Positions 34,514 to 43,630 of a stretch of 64,000 nt of DNA are shown here, in pieces. The translations under genes were made by a program, and so were the position numbers. This stretch comes from Paenibacillus wulumuqiensis (GTDB lineage: Bacteria > Bacillota > Bacilli > Paenibacillales > Paenibacillaceae). How positions within the stretch are numbered: position 1 is the first letter of the stretch; each line of letters starts with the position of its first letter. The notes beneath the pieces are model-generated. The model saw only the letters and a list, made by a program, of their open reading frames with translations, searched no databases and was not told the DNA's origin. Location of the stretch: positions 62,001 to 126,000 of the forward strand of contig NZ_KQ040792.1 of assembly GCF_000971965.1 (NCBI RefSeq), in the 5' to 3' direction.

Positions 34514-34863
34514 CTCATCCAGCAATTCGATCCAGTGCCAGAGAAGCTTACGGAGAGATCGCGCCGGAATTTGTCCGTTATTCGGAAGAAGTATTATTCG
34601 GAGAAGTATGGAGACGTGAAGAGCTCTCCCTGCGGGACCGCAGCCTGATTACGGTAGCGGCACTTACAGCTGGAGGAATGGTGGAGCAGATGCCATATCA
34701 TATGCGTCTGGCTATGCAGAATGGAGTGCAGTCCTACGAGTTGGTAGAGACCATCACCCATCTGGCCTTTTATACAGGTTGGCCTCGCGCAGCAGCTGCC
34801 CTGACAGCAGTCAAACAGGTGCTGGCACAATCGGATCAGCCTGACCATAAAGAACAGAAATAG
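34510..34863 (+). CDS. Carboxymuconolactone decarboxylase family protein
   Basis: A 117-residue all-helical protein of the CMD/AhpD superfamily. SLRDRSLITVAALTAGGM and ITHLAFYTGWPRAAAAL are the two hallmark blocks. It has no CxxC pair, so it is not a peroxidase-type AhpD and is more likely a decarboxylase-like enzyme. Translational coupling to the tautomerase suggests both act on the same intermediate, perhaps in muconolactone-like ring degradation. Confidence 0.87.
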   Translation: MTHPAIRSSAREAYGEIAPEFVRYSEEVLFGEVWRREELSLRDRSLITVAALTAGGMVEQMPYHMRLAMQNGVQSYELVETITHLAFYTGWPRAAAALTAVKQVLAQSDQPDHKEQK

Positions 34864-35022
34864 ACAGCTTTCCATAGCCTAGCAGAGCCATGATACGTGT
34901 ATCCAATCAAGGCTGCCCTCTTTTTACTGGAGTCATCTATAAATAAAAAAGACTTCTTTGTCCGATTTCGATTAGTCCCGCCTGTAATGGGTAAAAATTG
35001 GAAAAGGACAAGGAGGGATATA

Positions 35023-36228
35023 ATGTTCAAAATGCATGAAAAAGGAAAAATAGTAACACTTGCTCTGCTGCTGGCCCTGCCGGCTTCTGCCTACGCAGCG
35101 GAACCACAGGCGACAGCGCCAGCAGCAGAACAAACGGCGCCGGCTGCATCAGGTGACTCTTCCACTACATCGTCCAGCGGCCAGGAAGCCACTTCATCCG
35201 CTGCCCAGACCAAAGCCAGCCTTACCGATTCACTCAAAGGTGGCTATACCACAGCAGCCACCAAAATGAGGGTGCCATGGTCGATGCAGTTTGCCGGAGA
35301 TACCGTCTATATTACGCAGCGTGTCGGCGGTATTGTACAGGTCAAAAACGGCAAACAGACGCTGCAAAAAGTCCAGACCAAAAAACCGCTCCGGGTAGTA
35401 GGCGAGGCGGGGCTGACCGGTTTTGTGCTTGATCCGAATTTTGCCAAAAATAAAATGGCATATATCTATCATGCTTATGAAGAAAAAGGCGAGGGCTTCA
35501 ACCGGATCGTCAAGGTCAAGCTGACCGGCAATACATGGAAAGAGCAGAGCGAACTGCTAAAAGGCATCCCTGGCGGCCGCATCCATGAAGGCGGACGGCT
35601 GGCGATCGGACCGGACGGCATGCTGTACAGCACCTCCGGCGAGACCAATCGGCGTGAACTGTCCCAGGATCTGGACAGCTATGGCGGCAAAATCCTGCGA
35701 ATGACCACAGCTGGCAAAATTCCAAAGGACAATCCGATCAAAAACTCCTATGTCTACGCCTACGGACTGCGCAATTCCCAGGGTATCGCCTGGACCTCTG
35801 ACGGCAAGCTGTACGCTTCCGATCACGGTCCGAGCGGCGCACCGATCCCGGGCGGCGGTACCGACCGTACAGGTCTGGACGAGATGAACCTGATCAAACC
35901 CGGCGCCAACTACGGCTGGCCGGAAGTGATGGGCAAAGAGACAGCTACCGGTATGACGCCTCCGCTGTACGTGGCAGGCTCCAAAGCAATCGCCCCATCC
36001 GGTATTGCGGTTACGCCGGATGATACGATTCTCGTAGCTACGCTGGCAGGCGAGAGCCTCAAGGAATTTGATCCGAAGACCAAAAAAATGACCAATGTGC
36101 TGACCGGTGTGGGTCGTGTGCGTGATGTGGCCGTGCATAACGGCAAGATTTATGTGCTGACCAACAATACATCCGGTGGCAACGGCAATCCGGGAGCGAA
36201 TGATGACCGGCTGCTGATTTTGAAGTAA
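35023..36228 (+). CDS. Secreted PQQ-type sugar dehydrogenase (glucose/sorbosone dehydrogenase family)
   Basis: A 401-residue exported beta-propeller enzyme. The start is the ATG after AAGGAGGG; the long upstream extension of the frame is unlikely. A signal peptide (about 1-27, ending SAYAA) is followed by an Ala/Thr/Ser/Gln-rich linker to about residue 70 and then the six-bladed domain. GGRIHEGGRLAIGPDG carries the catalytic histidine region, YGLRNSQGIAW and GGTDRTGLDEMNLIKPGANYGWPE are the later conserved blocks. Members oxidise sugars outside the cell using PQQ; no PQQ synthesis genes are visible. Confidence 0.85.
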   Translation: MFKMHEKGKIVTLALLLALPASAYAAEPQATAPAAEQTAPAASGDSSTTSSSGQEATSSAAQTKASLTDSLKGGYTTAATKMRVPWSMQFAGDTVYITQRVGGIVQVKNGKQTLQKVQTKKPLRVVGEAGLTGFVLDPNFAKNKMAYIYHAYEEKGEGFNRIVKVKLTGNTWKEQSELLKGIPGGRIHEGGRLAIGPDGMLYSTSGETNRRELSQDLDSYGGKILRMTTAGKIPKDNPIKNSYVYAYGLRNSQGIAWTSDGKLYASDHGPSGAPIPGGGTDRTGLDEMNLIKPGANYGWPEVMGKETATGMTPPLYVAGSKAIAPSGIAVTPDDTILVATLAGESLKEFDPKTKKMTNVLTGVGRVRDVAVHNGKIYVLTNNTSGGNGNPGANDDRLLILK

Positions 36229-36318
36229 TATGGATATCATTTCTAAATTAACTTTTAAAATGATAGTACTTTCATTAGAAAGATAAAGCGAAGTAAGATT
36301 TGTAGTATGTTCAGTATC

Positions 36319-36368
36319 AAAAAAACCTTGAAGTAATACTATTATAAGTATTGCTTCAAGGTTTTTTT
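36319..36368. terminator. Bidirectional terminator after the sugar dehydrogenase gene
   Basis: 22-bp stem with one wobble (36319-36340 with 36346-36367), A7 and T7 at the ends. The stop codon of the convergent gene lies inside its distal arm. Confidence 0.92.
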
Positions 36369-36894
36369 AGTAGTTCAGAACTTGATTAAGTTCGAAACTT
36401 TTAGTCAAACCGAGACCCCATTTTAAATTTAATGTACCTAAAACTTTTTTATTCTTAAAATCATTATATAAAGAATTTTTCATTAGAACTGTTAAAGTAT
36501 ACTGTTGATCAGAAAAACGCTCTACATTTATCATTACTGCTTCATTAGTATAGTAAATATACCCTTCATTGTTTGAAGGAATAAAATATATACGCACATC
36601 ACGCATACTTCTTATCCAGTTAGAATTAGTGATTTGGATAGGTAGGTTAACTAACTTATAGTCAGCATAATTAATATCATTGGGTATTTTGCTTAACCAA
36701 TGATGCCCATCGGCCACTTCAGCATTTTTCCCTTTTTGTAAATAAGCTAGGGAGTCTTCATCATTTTTTAAAGCTGTATCTGTTATTGAAGTCACTTGAA
36801 TAGAGGGAGGAAAAATCGCAAACGTGGTAAAGCCAAAAACCGATTCTGCGATCAGGTAAATTAAGACAATTAAAGTTATAATTTTTTTATTCAT
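36367..36894 (-). CDS. Membrane-anchored hypothetical protein
   Basis: A 175-residue protein with one N-terminal hydrophobic segment (residues 5-28) that could be an uncleaved anchor, followed by a mixed alpha/beta extracytoplasmic domain rich in Asn, Tyr and Lys. I recognise no family. It is AT-rich like the upstream amidase-fold gene. Its ribosome binding site AAGAGG is placed directly after a 48-base perfect palindrome that separates the two genes. Confidence 0.65.
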   Translation of the reverse strand: MNKKIITLIVLIYLIAESVFGFTTFAIFPPSIQVTSITDTALKNDEDSLAYLQKGKNAEVADGHHWLSKIPNDINYADYKLVNLPIQITNSNWIRSMRDVRIYFIPSNNEGYIYYTNEAVMINVERFSDQQYTLTVLMKNSLYNDFKNKKVLGTLNLKWGLGLTKSFELNQVLNY

Positions 36895-36907
36895 ATGTTA
36901 CCTCTTA

Positions 36908-36955
36908 AAATTGTAATAAAGTACATGAGTATACTCATGTACTTTATTACAATTT
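36908..36955 (-). terminator. 48-base perfect palindrome between the amidase gene and the anchored protein gene
   Basis: Twenty-four bases on each side of 36931/36932 are exactly complementary. On the minus strand the stem ends in T4 and runs straight into the AAGAGG of the next gene. It can act as a terminator of the amidase gene and may regulate the gene below. Confidence 0.75.
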
Positions 36956-36957
36956 AA

Positions 36958-37989
36958 TTAATCAAATTTGATTAGCCAGAAATCTCTATTAGCAAAAGCA
37001 GAATCTTTAATAGATTTATCTACTACATCTTTATTATTTGGTCCAGAATGGTAGGTTAAGTAGACTGTAGAACCTACTTTTTTCGTAACTACCATCGAAT
37101 GGGTTCTATCATTTTTATTTCCTGAAGTATACGATAATTGTACTATGTCTCCAGGTTGAGCTTTACTGATTAAAGAAGAAACTTGAGTATGAGGATAATA
37201 AGAACCAGCTGAGCCTTGAGAAGTCCAAAAAGTATAAAAATCATCTACCGCAGTCCAAGAAGAAGTTTCAGAGAATCTAGAAGCGCCTGCCCCAGATAAT
37301 TGGCTATACCAATATTTAGTTGTTACATATAACATACCTTCATATCCTGATGGCCCGCCTTTAGGTATCCTTTTAAAATGACCACCAGCCAACCATACTT
37401 GGGATATAAAATTAGTACAATCATTTCCCCATTCGTTAAAACCACCATTTCTTTTTACTGCGCCATTAGCTGCCCACTTATATGCGTAATTAACAGCTTG
37501 CTGTCTATTGTAAGACAAAGAGGCAGTAGCTGAAGCTGCTATTGAAGGGCCATTATGAGTGATAGAAAAGTTGTTTGGACTCTTACTTGCATGAGGATCA
37601 GCGACAGGAGCTTGAGTTTCATTATAATTTATAGCATATTCGACTAGTTCTTCATGTTGAGGTGAATTTGCTAATTTTGAATCCATATCCCACAAAAAGT
37701 TATTGACAAATTTTGAGTATTCAGAAGAACCTACTTTATAATCTAAATTTAATTCCTTTATTCTTTCTTTGAATATAGATTCTGGATTTGAAACTGTAGT
37801 CTCTGTTTCCAAAGCATAAGTATCACTTTTAACAGTAGTATATGTATCATTGAAAACAGTAATAGCAGATCTTTCTGATATAGGTGTCTCTTGTAGCTGA
37901 ATTGAAGCATTGGGCTGGGCAAAAGCTAAGCTCGTACTTACTATAGATAGTAGGCTTAATGATAAAGTAGTAGAAATAAATTTTTTCAA
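36958..37989 (-). CDS. Secreted amidase-domain (NlpC/P60-like, Amidase_6) protein
   Basis: A 343-residue exported protein. A signal peptide (about 1-24, ending AFAQ) is followed by a 130-residue variable region and a cysteine-peptidase-like domain from about 158. The domain is marked by YNRQQAVNYAYKWA, the nucleophile C191 in WGNDCTNFISQ and H297 in DRTHSMVV. This is the 'putative amidase' family of Bacillales. Targets are unknown but the class acts on peptide or wall amide bonds. The gene is strikingly AT-rich for this genome. Codon use and isolation suggest recent transfer. Confidence 0.82.
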   Translation of the reverse strand: MKKFISTTLSLSLLSIVSTSLAFAQPNASIQLQETPISERSAITVFNDTYTTVKSDTYALETETTVSNPESIFKERIKELNLDYKVGSSEYSKFVNNFLWDMDSKLANSPQHEELVEYAINYNETQAPVADPHASKSPNNFSITHNGPSIAASATASLSYNRQQAVNYAYKWAANGAVKRNGGFNEWGNDCTNFISQVWLAGGHFKRIPKGGPSGYEGMLYVTTKYWYSQLSGAGASRFSETSSWTAVDDFYTFWTSQGSAGSYYPHTQVSSLISKAQPGDIVQLSYTSGNKNDRTHSMVVTKKVGSTVYLTYHSGPNNKDVVDKSIKDSAFANRDFWLIKFD

Positions 37990-38246
37990 ATTAGATACTC
38001 CTTCATAAAGTTAAATTTAAATGCAATAGTTAGTATAATTATTATGGGGTTAATTTTATACCCTACTAAAAAATCATTTTTATTTTGTAAATAAATGTCG
38101 AAAAAATAAACTTATGTAATCATTGACACTATAAATAATAGATTAATTATAGAATTTATTTTTTATAAACGAATTATATAGAGCTAAATTACTCATTGTT
38201 TAGAAGTTATTTCAAAAATCAAAAAGCAAATTAGACAGGTATAAAA

Positions 38247-38372
38247 TCATCTGAGATAAATAATCAATTGTACTTTCCATGGATGAACGCCGAGAGCAAG
38301 CTGTAAAATGATCCACTGCAGAAAGATAACAATGAGCAGGGAAATGACAGGTTTGGTATGCAGATTTTGCAT
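38247..38372 (-). CDS. Small 41-residue membrane protein
   Basis: A short frame beginning MQNLHTKPVISLLIVIFLQW with AAGGAGG seven bases before the ATG. Residues 9-29 form one hydrophobic helix, followed by a short polar tail ending in LIIYLR. No family is known to me. The perfect binding site is the strongest support. It lies alone between AT-rich DNA and a decayed region. Confidence 0.55.
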   Translation of the reverse strand: MQNLHTKPVISLLIVIFLQWIILQLALGVHPWKVQLIIYLR

Positions 38373-38619
38373 GACAGGTCCTCCTTGTTTTAGGTTCCTT
38401 TGCTGCTGATGGATACTAGTAAACGCCTAAAATAGTGATATATTTGGTTAAAGCTGCCAACCGAAATTTCGGCGCGATTTCATGTTCTGTTATCACAGCA
38501 AGAGATGCACTCACGATCGTCTGCAGCGCTAGGTACCACTCGGTAAACTAGGGAAAGTGTCCGCTTCGCCAATATCTGTTTGTCGTATCGGCTGAGCTGT
38601 ACAAGCTTCTGCTGATTGT

Positions 38620-38832
38620 TCAGTCACTGTCCAGCAGGTGATTCAAAGCACGTATCACTGCTGGCTGGGTGTCGTTAATCTTTATATCTTGCGGATGACT
38701 GGCTTCGAGCAGTCCGAATCCGGTGATCTGTTTAGGGAACTGCAGGGTCAGCAGCTGGGCGTATAATTCTCAGAGAAAATGACCGATCAGCACAGTATAT
38801 TTATGTGCCAGCCGTCCACTGATCTGCTGCCT
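38620..38832 (-). pseudogene. Possible remnant of a protein-coding gene
   Basis: A frame open except for one TGA (38770-38772) encodes about 70 protein-like residues ending PAVIRALNHLLDSD and stop. No start or binding site remains upstream. Composition looks coding, but I recognise no family, so chance is possible. Confidence 0.3.
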
Positions 38833-39599
38833 TTATAAATGTCTTGTTACGAAGCAGCATTTTTATCAGTGAGCTGACTGTATTGCTATGCTAGATAGTG
38901 ATATACTTTTAAAATGAAAACGCAACCAAATAAGCTGATCGCTATGCTTATTTACAACGTAGCCTCGGATGTATACCATCCGCAGCAGGGTCACTGTCTG
39001 GAGCATATTTCTGCCCACGATCGGTTTGTGCTGAGGGATGAAAGAAATCAGATGTGTTATCTGTACACTGGTAGACCGCCGGAGCGGAATGCTATGGATC
39101 TTTACAGGATCTTTGTCTACAGAGTATTGATCTGTCGGAGTAGAAAGGTTCGTATATTGTCTTTCTATCATCTATTCCGAATGCCGGATTCGAGATGTAT
39201 CCTGTATGAAATGGAGGACACCGGCAACCTTTTCCTGGTAAAAGGTTAGCTGGCCTACCGCTGCATTCGGCAGGGAAAAATAAAGCAAGCCGCCTTTCGG
39301 CAAGCAAAGGGGCACTATTCCGGCATACCGATAAGAATAGGGAACTTATTTCCGAATAACTGAGTTAAACCGTCGGTTTTGTATTATTAATGCTATATGG
39401 GTAAACTTCTCACTTTTTTTTCCAACTGCAAATGGTTTATAATTAGGAGAACAATGTCGATAAAATTTTAACAGACTCTTTATTTTTAGTTATACTGTAT
39501 ACAGAAAAGGGATGTTCCTGAGTGGAGCCTTGCTTCTTGTATCACCTAAGCAGGAGGGCCTGCTCTTTTTTGCAAATATAAGAGATAAGGAAGGTTTTT
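38833..39599. other. Low-information region upstream of mqo
   Basis: A 111-codon frame (38914-39249, plus strand) has no ribosome binding site and no recognisable product. The rest holds no gene. The last 130 bases contain the mqo promoter and leader. Confidence 0.4.
39468..39571 (+). promoter_or_regulatory. mqo promoter and terminator-like leader hairpin
   Basis: TTAACA (39468-39473) and TATACT (39491-39496) are 17 bases apart. In the leader AGCAGG (39549-39554) pairs with CCTGCT (39559-39564) and is followed by CTTTTTT, ending 28 bases before the mqo start. It looks like an attenuator. Confidence 0.5.
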
Positions 39600-41150
39600 A
39601 TGAGCAGCATACAGAAAAAAACAGACATTATCTTAATTGGTGCCGGGGTCATGAGTGCGACGCTGGGATCATTGCTGAAAGAGTTAGCACCGGAATGGGA
39701 AATTAAAGTGTTTGAGAAACTCGCAAGCGCTGGAGAAGAAAGCTCCAACGAATGGAACAATGCGGGTACAGGCCATGCTGCCCTATGCGAGCTGAACTAT
39801 ACGACCGAGAAAGAAGACGGATCGGTAGACATCAGCAAGGCGGTACAGATCAATGAGCAGTTTCAGCTGTCCCGTCAATTCTGGTCTTTCCTGGTCAAAA
39901 GCAATCTGATTCGCAATCCGCAGGACTTTATCAAGCCGATCCCTCATATGAGCCTGGTGATGGGTGAGAAAAATGTATCTTTTCTGAACAAAAGATTTAA
40001 AGCGCTATCAAAGCTGCCTCTGTTCGAAGGAATGGAATATTCGGACGATCCGCAAAAGCTGAAAGAATGGATTCCGCTCATCATGGAAGGCCGTACATCC
40101 AGTGAACCGATTGCGGCGACCAAGATCGATTCCGGCACGGATGTGAACTTTGGGGCGCTGACCCGCATGCTGTTCGACCATCTGAAAAGTAAAAATGTAG
40201 AGATTCATTATAAACATAGCATCAAGGATATCAAGCGTACGAGCGACGGCATGTGGTCTGTCAAAGTGCAGAACCTCGATAATGGCAAAGTGGAACATCA
40301 TATTACCAAGTTTATCTTTATCGGGGCCGGAGGCGGCAGTCTGCCGTTACTGCAGAAGACGGGCATTCCGGAATCTCGCTATATCGGCGGCTTCCCGGTC
40401 AGCGGACTGTTCATGGTCTGCAACAATCCGGACATCGTCGCCCGTCATCATGCCAAAGTATACGGCAAAGCCAAAGTCGGCGCGCCGCCGATGTCGGTTC
40501 CCCATCTGGATACCCGGTATATCGGCAACAAAAAGGCGCTGCTGTTCGGTCCGTTCGCCGGCTTCTCGCCGAAATTCCTCAAAACAGGCTCCAACCTTGA
40601 TCTGATCGGATCGGTGAAGCCGAATAACCTGTTCACGATGCTGGCAGCCGGTGCCAAGGAAATGGGACTGACCAAGTACCTGATCCAGCAGGTAATGCTG
40701 TCCAACGACAAACGGCTGGAAGAGCTGCGTGAATTTATTCCCAATGCCAAGCTGGACGAGTGGGAGATCGTGGTCGCCGGACAGCGTGTGCAGGTCATCA
40801 AGGACACGCCAAGCGGCAAAGGGACGCTGCAGTTCGGTACCGAAGTGGTCAGCGCAGCCGACGGCTCGGTCGCTGCCCTGCTGGGCGCATCTCCGGGTGC
40901 ATCGACTGCGGTACATGTCATGCTGGAAGTGCTGCAAAGATGCTTCCCGCAGCGGATGAATGAATGGGAGCCCAAGATCAAGGAAATGATTCCTTCCTAC
41001 GGGATCGCTCTGGCCGATCATCCGGAGATGTTCCACGAGATCTTCGAGTCGACGACCAGGACGCTCGAACTGAGCGAAGAAAAGCATCCGAGTATCGATT
41101 CCCTGAAAATGGTTACCGAGCCGGAAGTGTTTGGAGAGCCAGTGAAGTAG
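39600..41150 (+). CDS. mqo: Malate:quinone oxidoreductase
   Basis: A 516-residue FAD-dependent, membrane-associated enzyme that oxidises malate to oxaloacetate and passes electrons to quinone in the TCA cycle. [17 protein letters not shown] is the FAD-binding motif. [30 protein letters not shown] is the family-specific block. [22 protein letters not shown] and the C-terminal [20 protein letters not shown] are also conserved. Length and all blocks fit. AAGGAAGG precedes the ATG. It is transcribed alone. Confidence 0.95.
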   Translation: MSSIQKKTDIILIGAGVMSATLGSLLKELAPEWEIKVFEKLASAGEESSNEWNNAGTGHAALCELNYTTEKEDGSVDISKAVQINEQFQLSRQFWSFLVKSNLIRNPQDFIKPIPHMSLVMGEKNVSFLNKRFKALSKLPLFEGMEYSDDPQKLKEWIPLIMEGRTSSEPIAATKIDSGTDVNFGALTRMLFDHLKSKNVEIHYKHSIKDIKRTSDGMWSVKVQNLDNGKVEHHITKFIFIGAGGGSLPLLQKTGIPESRYIGGFPVSGLFMVCNNPDIVARHHAKVYGKAKVGAPPMSVPHLDTRYIGNKKALLFGPFAGFSPKFLKTGSNLDLIGSVKPNNLFTMLAAGAKEMGLTKYLIQQVMLSNDKRLEELREFIPNAKLDEWEIVVAGQRVQVIKDTPSGKGTLQFGTEVVSAADGSVAALLGASPGASTAVHVMLEVLQRCFPQRMNEWEPKIKEMIPSYGIALADHPEMFHEIFESTTRTLELSEEKHPSIDSLKMVTEPEVFGEPVK

Positions 41151-41555
41151 CGATCATCCAGTAAGTATGTAAATGTACAGAGCTATGCCTCTACAAGTTT
41201 GTATATTGGTAAATTTGTAAGTGCATATATCCAGAAGCAGGTATATCGTTTGGCTGTGAATCTGTCGTTTGCACTGGAATTGCAGGTTATCTGTCTATCC
41301 TATACGACTAAACGGCAGCCCTTTCGAAATTTATTTTCTGAAAGGGCTGTTTTGTCTGTGTATAGTCATAATGAAGAGGATAATCTGCATAGAATGTAAA
41401 TAGCGCTCCTATGCCTTGGAAAGATATTCGAGCTTATCCATTCGTCATATTATTGTTCGCCTGTAACAAGACGCTTCTCCATAGGTGTTACATTTTGCAG
41501 CTCAAAGTCTTTACATCTATTGATTGTTGAAGATCATAATCAACACAGCACATGC
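41151..41555 (+). terminator. Region after mqo with its terminator
   Basis: CAGCCCTTTC (41316-41325) pairs with GAAAGGGCTG (41340-41349), followed by TTTTG. No gene was seen in the rest of this stretch. Confidence 0.8.
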
Positions 41556-42407
41556 TTATCCGCGCTGCCGGTCCTGCTCCAGCACTTGCCGCAGTCTCTC
41601 TTCCGTTCCCGAACCCGGTACGGGTACAAAGAAACACCAGTGCAACCCCGGATCATTGTCGATCACGGCTGTGTAATGAATAGCGAACTCCATGATCGAA
41701 CCATCTGTCATCTGATACTGGGCGGTCGTGACCCGCTTTTGCTGGATTTCGTATTTGTCCCACAGGGAGGCAAAGACATCGCTCCCCCGCTGCAGCTGGG
41801 CGAACCGGTCCATATAGACAGGGTTATCCTGAAAAAATTCAAACCGTGTGCGCATAATTGCCACACTGTAACGGGCAAATTCCTCCCAGTTGAGCAGTCT
41901 TCGCCGATAATCGTCATCCAGAAAAAGCACATGACTCATATGACGGTCCTGCTCCGGCAGGCGGCCAAAATCCGCAATAACCAGCTCGGATGCACGATTC
42001 CATGCGATGATGTCGGTGCCTTCATCCGTGACAAAGGAAGGATAATGCAGCTGATCTACAATACTTTGCAAAAATCCGGTATCGGATGGCGTATTCTCAT
42101 TGGGGTTGGCATGACGGGCAGACTCGTTTCTGGCGAGATCGAGCAGATGGCGATGTTCATCCATACTCAGCTGCAGCGCGTCACTGATGCTGCCGAGTAC
42201 TTCAGGCGACGGATGGGTCTCCCGTCCCTGCTCCAGCCACGTATAATACGTCACGCTCATATTGGCGAGATACGCGACTTCCTCTCTTCGCAGCCCTGGC
42301 GTACGCCGTCTTCCCGGGAGCGGCTGAATACCGGCCTGATTCGGCTGCAGCCGCTCCCGACGTGATTTGATAAATTCTCCAAGCGGAGAAGAATGCTGCT
42401 TTTTCAT
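41556..42407 (-). CDS. XRE-type regulator with MmyB-like ligand-binding domain
   Basis: A 283-residue regulator. An N-terminal helix-turn-helix (LGEFIKSRRERLQPNQAGI, then RREEVAYLANMSVTYYTWLEQGR) is followed by a PAS-like MmyB domain (about 110-275) with ITAWNRA-type sequence IIAWNRASELVI and PGLHWCFFVP at the end. MmyB-family regulators often control an adjacent oxidoreductase, but none is divergent here. The start is the Met at KKQHSS, with GGAAG upstream; the longer frame is unlikely. Confidence 0.87.
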   Translation of the reverse strand: MKKQHSSPLGEFIKSRRERLQPNQAGIQPLPGRRRTPGLRREEVAYLANMSVTYYTWLEQGRETHPSPEVLGSISDALQLSMDEHRHLLDLARNESARHANPNENTPSDTGFLQSIVDQLHYPSFVTDEGTDIIAWNRASELVIADFGRLPEQDRHMSHVLFLDDDYRRRLLNWEEFARYSVAIMRTRFEFFQDNPVYMDRFAQLQRGSDVFASLWDKYEIQQKRVTTAQYQMTDGSIMEFAIHYTAVIDNDPGLHWCFFVPVPGSGTEERLRQVLEQDRQRG

Positions 42408-42909
42408 CGGTGATCGCTTCCTTTCCGTATAAGGATATGAATATCTATAGGAGACCGGCTCCTCCCAACGAGCAGAAAGACCAGCATATCGTTGATCGAT
42501 CGGATTGCTTTTATTATACAAGTTGTCACTATCTATCATTACGCATCCTCGGTTAAAACGCAAAAAGAACGTCTTGGCAGTAGGTCCTCAACGTTCTTCA
42601 TTATAAACTGTGACAAGTCATTCAACCGATAGCAGACTCCAGTGATACCCCCCTCTGAAATCCCAGCATCTACCGGTAAGAAGTCAGTGTCTATTCATAG
42701 TTCTTCGCCTGAACGGCGAAATGTGGTAATCCGTTAATTCCCATTCTTGGATCTCCTTCGTGGTATGATAGCTTTAGTATAAAAAAGACTGCCCTGACGA
42801 TATATGAGCAAACCAAGGGAATCAGCGGGTATGGATTTGGAAAAGAAGGAAATAAGCCTTGTTTGCTTTTTTTCTGGTACTCGGCTGATCCGTATAGAGG
42901 AGAAATGAT
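42408..42909. other. Intergenic region between the MmyB-type and Lrp-type regulators
   Basis: It contains an inverted repeat AAGAACGT (42565-42572) / ACGTTCTT (42591-42598) and two copies of GTGACAA in opposite orientation (about 42526 and 42610). No gene was recognised. Confidence 0.4.
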
Positions 42910-43350
42910 ATGATGACATCTTCCATCGACGAAATGGATCTTAAAATTATGCAAAAATTGCAGCAAAACGGCCGGATCACTGCGGCTCAATTGAGCAAGG
43001 AACTGAACCTGTCGGCTCCATCCATTCGTGAACGTATTATTCGGCTGGAGGAGAGCGGTGTAATTACCGGCTACAGCGCCATATTCAACTGGGCCAAGCT
43101 GGATCGTTCGATGACGACGTTTATTATGGTCAAAACCGAGCGCTGCCAGGAGATCGTCGATTTCTGCGAGCAGGCGCTGGAAGTGACCGACCTGCACCGG
43201 ATCAGCGGCGAGTACAACTATATGATCAAGGTACAGACTTCTTCCATGCAGGAGCTGGCGAATTTCCAGGAGCGGCTCGTACAATTCGGTCCTTCCAAAT
43301 CGCAGGTCAGCATGAAAAACATTATTGAAGATCGGCATAACCTGCTGTAG
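42910..43350 (+). CDS. Lrp/AsnC-family transcriptional regulator
   Basis: A 146-residue regulator. The N-terminal helix-turn-helix (IDEMDLKIMQKLQQNGRITA, LSAPSIRERIIRLEESGVI) and the C-terminal RAM domain (FIMVKTERCQEIVDFCEQA, HRISGEYNYMIKVQTSSMQEL) are complete. Members sense amino acids and act as octamers. No transport or amino-acid gene is adjacent, so it may be global or act at a distance. GAGGAG precedes the ATG pair. Confidence 0.92.
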   Translation: MMTSSIDEMDLKIMQKLQQNGRITAAQLSKELNLSAPSIRERIIRLEESGVITGYSAIFNWAKLDRSMTTFIMVKTERCQEIVDFCEQALEVTDLHRISGEYNYMIKVQTSSMQELANFQERLVQFGPSKSQVSMKNIIEDRHNLL

Positions 43351-43445
43351 CCACCGGATCAAGAGCCGGCTGCCATTTGATGTAGATTGACTGGTAAGCA
43401 GACGGATCAGCAGGATATTTTACCATTTGAAAATACGACAAAGGC

Positions 43446-43475
43446 AGCTGCTCCGCTGAAAGGGGCAGCTTTTTT
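43446..43475 (+). terminator. Terminator after the Lrp-type gene
   Basis: AGCTGCTCC (43446-43454) with GGGGCAGCT (43462-43470), one wobble, then T5. Confidence 0.85.
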
Positions 43476-43630
43476 ATGCAAATTCTATAAGCACGCATAG
43501 GTAGGCAGCAGCCGAAATGACCTGTCTGCATCGAGGAACCGGACCGTCTATCCCGGGTGCGTAAATACAAAAAAACAGGCCGCTTCATGGCGAAGTGGTC
43601 TGTTTGGTCTGTTCCGGTGGTCCGGCTTTG

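Noticed and set aside
38914-39249. 111-codon plus-strand frame
   Set aside because: No ribosome binding site, no recognisable family, in a stretch that looks decayed; not called as a gene.
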